Source of the DNA: Alphaproteobacteria bacterium
GTDB taxonomy: Bacteria; Pseudomonadota; Alphaproteobacteria; Caulobacterales; Parvularculaceae
DNA length: 35,406 bases
NCBI GenBank assembly: GCA_013151255.1
Contig: JAADIQ010000103.1
Location: 1 to 35,406, forward strand
Reading direction: 5' to 3'
Shown: positions 35,237 through 35,406 of the stretch, piece after piece
Layout of the letters: each line of letters opens with the position of its first letter
How positions within the stretch are numbered: position 1 is the stretch's first letter
Notes under the pieces: generated by a model
What the model was told of the DNA's origin: nothing
The model's input: the letters and a program-made list of their open reading frames with translations, nothing else
Databases searched by the model: none
Program-made: the position numbers and the translations under genes

Positions 35237-35406
35237 TTATTTCGGCGGCGCAATCGTGAATGTGCGCTCATCGAAGACGCGCCCGGCATATTCGCCGCCC
35301 CCCTCATAGCGCAGCGTTAATTCACCCGCGCCAAGGGAAAAGAACCCGAACGGGATTTCAACCAGACGGTGCGGCGCATCCGGATAGCCGGCGACATTGT
35401 CGCGAA
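35237..35406 (-). CDS. C-terminal end of an unidentified protein (5' end outside window)
   Basis: On the minus strand a frame is open from the window edge to TAA at 35237-35239, giving about 56 residues that end in FDERTFTIAPPK. The visible part, with HRLVEIPFGFFSLGAGELTL and RYEGGGEYAGRVFDERTF, looks like beta-strand-rich sequence and has codon use like its neighbours. The SPOR-domain gene ends only three bases away in the opposite direction, so the two genes converge. The family cannot be told from this fragment. Confidence 0.55.
   Translation of the reverse strand, partial: RDNVAGYPDAPHRLVEIPFGFFSLGAGELTLRYEGGGEYAGRVFDERTFTIAPPK

Overview
The window looks like an alphaproteobacterial chromosome of roughly 60% GC. 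The evidence is the mrcA-prfB pair, the birA-coaX-rnj-DUF1467 tail behind nuoN, a CtrA-type TTAA-N7-TTAA box, and GTCAT-bounded and GGGGAGG-type intergenic repeats. A CtrA box together with a PEP-CTERM protein suggests a Caulobacterales/Parvularculales-like or other marine lineage, but the genus cannot be read from the sequence. There are no tRNA or rRNA genes, CRISPR arrays, transposases or phage modules.

Layout: 1-2823 holds the 3' part of a penicillin-binding protein 1A gene and prfB, with an intact programmed +1 frameshift. 2892-4931 is an Lrp/AsnC regulator next to a COG4529-type FAD/NAD(P)-binding protein. 4932-5829 is almost 900 bp without a recognised gene; it holds a structured repeat (R1), a CtrA box, a very strong terminator and two more folded elements. 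From 5830 to 24546 lies respiratory complex I in the order nuoE, small membrane protein, nuoF / HU-like protein, GNAT, coiled-coil ORF, acyltransferase / nuoG, four-helix membrane protein / two DUF2807 proteins / nuoH, nuoI / 1.1 kb repeat-rich gap / nuoJKLMN. nuoA-D are not in the window, although about 5.8 kb upstream of nuoE is visible and holds unrelated genes. Terminator-like hairpins stand behind the HU gene, the coiled-coil ORF and both DUF2807 genes, so the cluster is probably several transcription units rather than one operon.

birA, coaX, rnj and a DUF1467 gene follow nuoN tightly, with 1-4 nt overlaps at two junctions. After a second R1 copy come mgtE (Mg2+ channel), a convergent MsbA-like ABC exporter, a small orphan membrane protein, a PEP-CTERM surface protein that appears frameshifted, a membrane-anchored GH24 lysozyme-like protein lacking the catalytic aspartate, a SPOR-domain lipoprotein, and the 3' end of an unidentified gene on the minus strand.

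The most unusual material is non-coding. A three-copy ~130-145 bp structured repeat (R1: 4931, 13952, 28044) keeps its pairing while one arm changes sequence, and carries a short ORF with a conserved C-terminal peptide. A gene-less segment (5205-5434) sits between a perfect CtrA box and an ideal terminator and could encode a cell-cycle-regulated small RNA. The nuoI-nuoJ gap holds several repeat types and an unassigned structured region. All family assignments were made by reading motifs; no database search was run.
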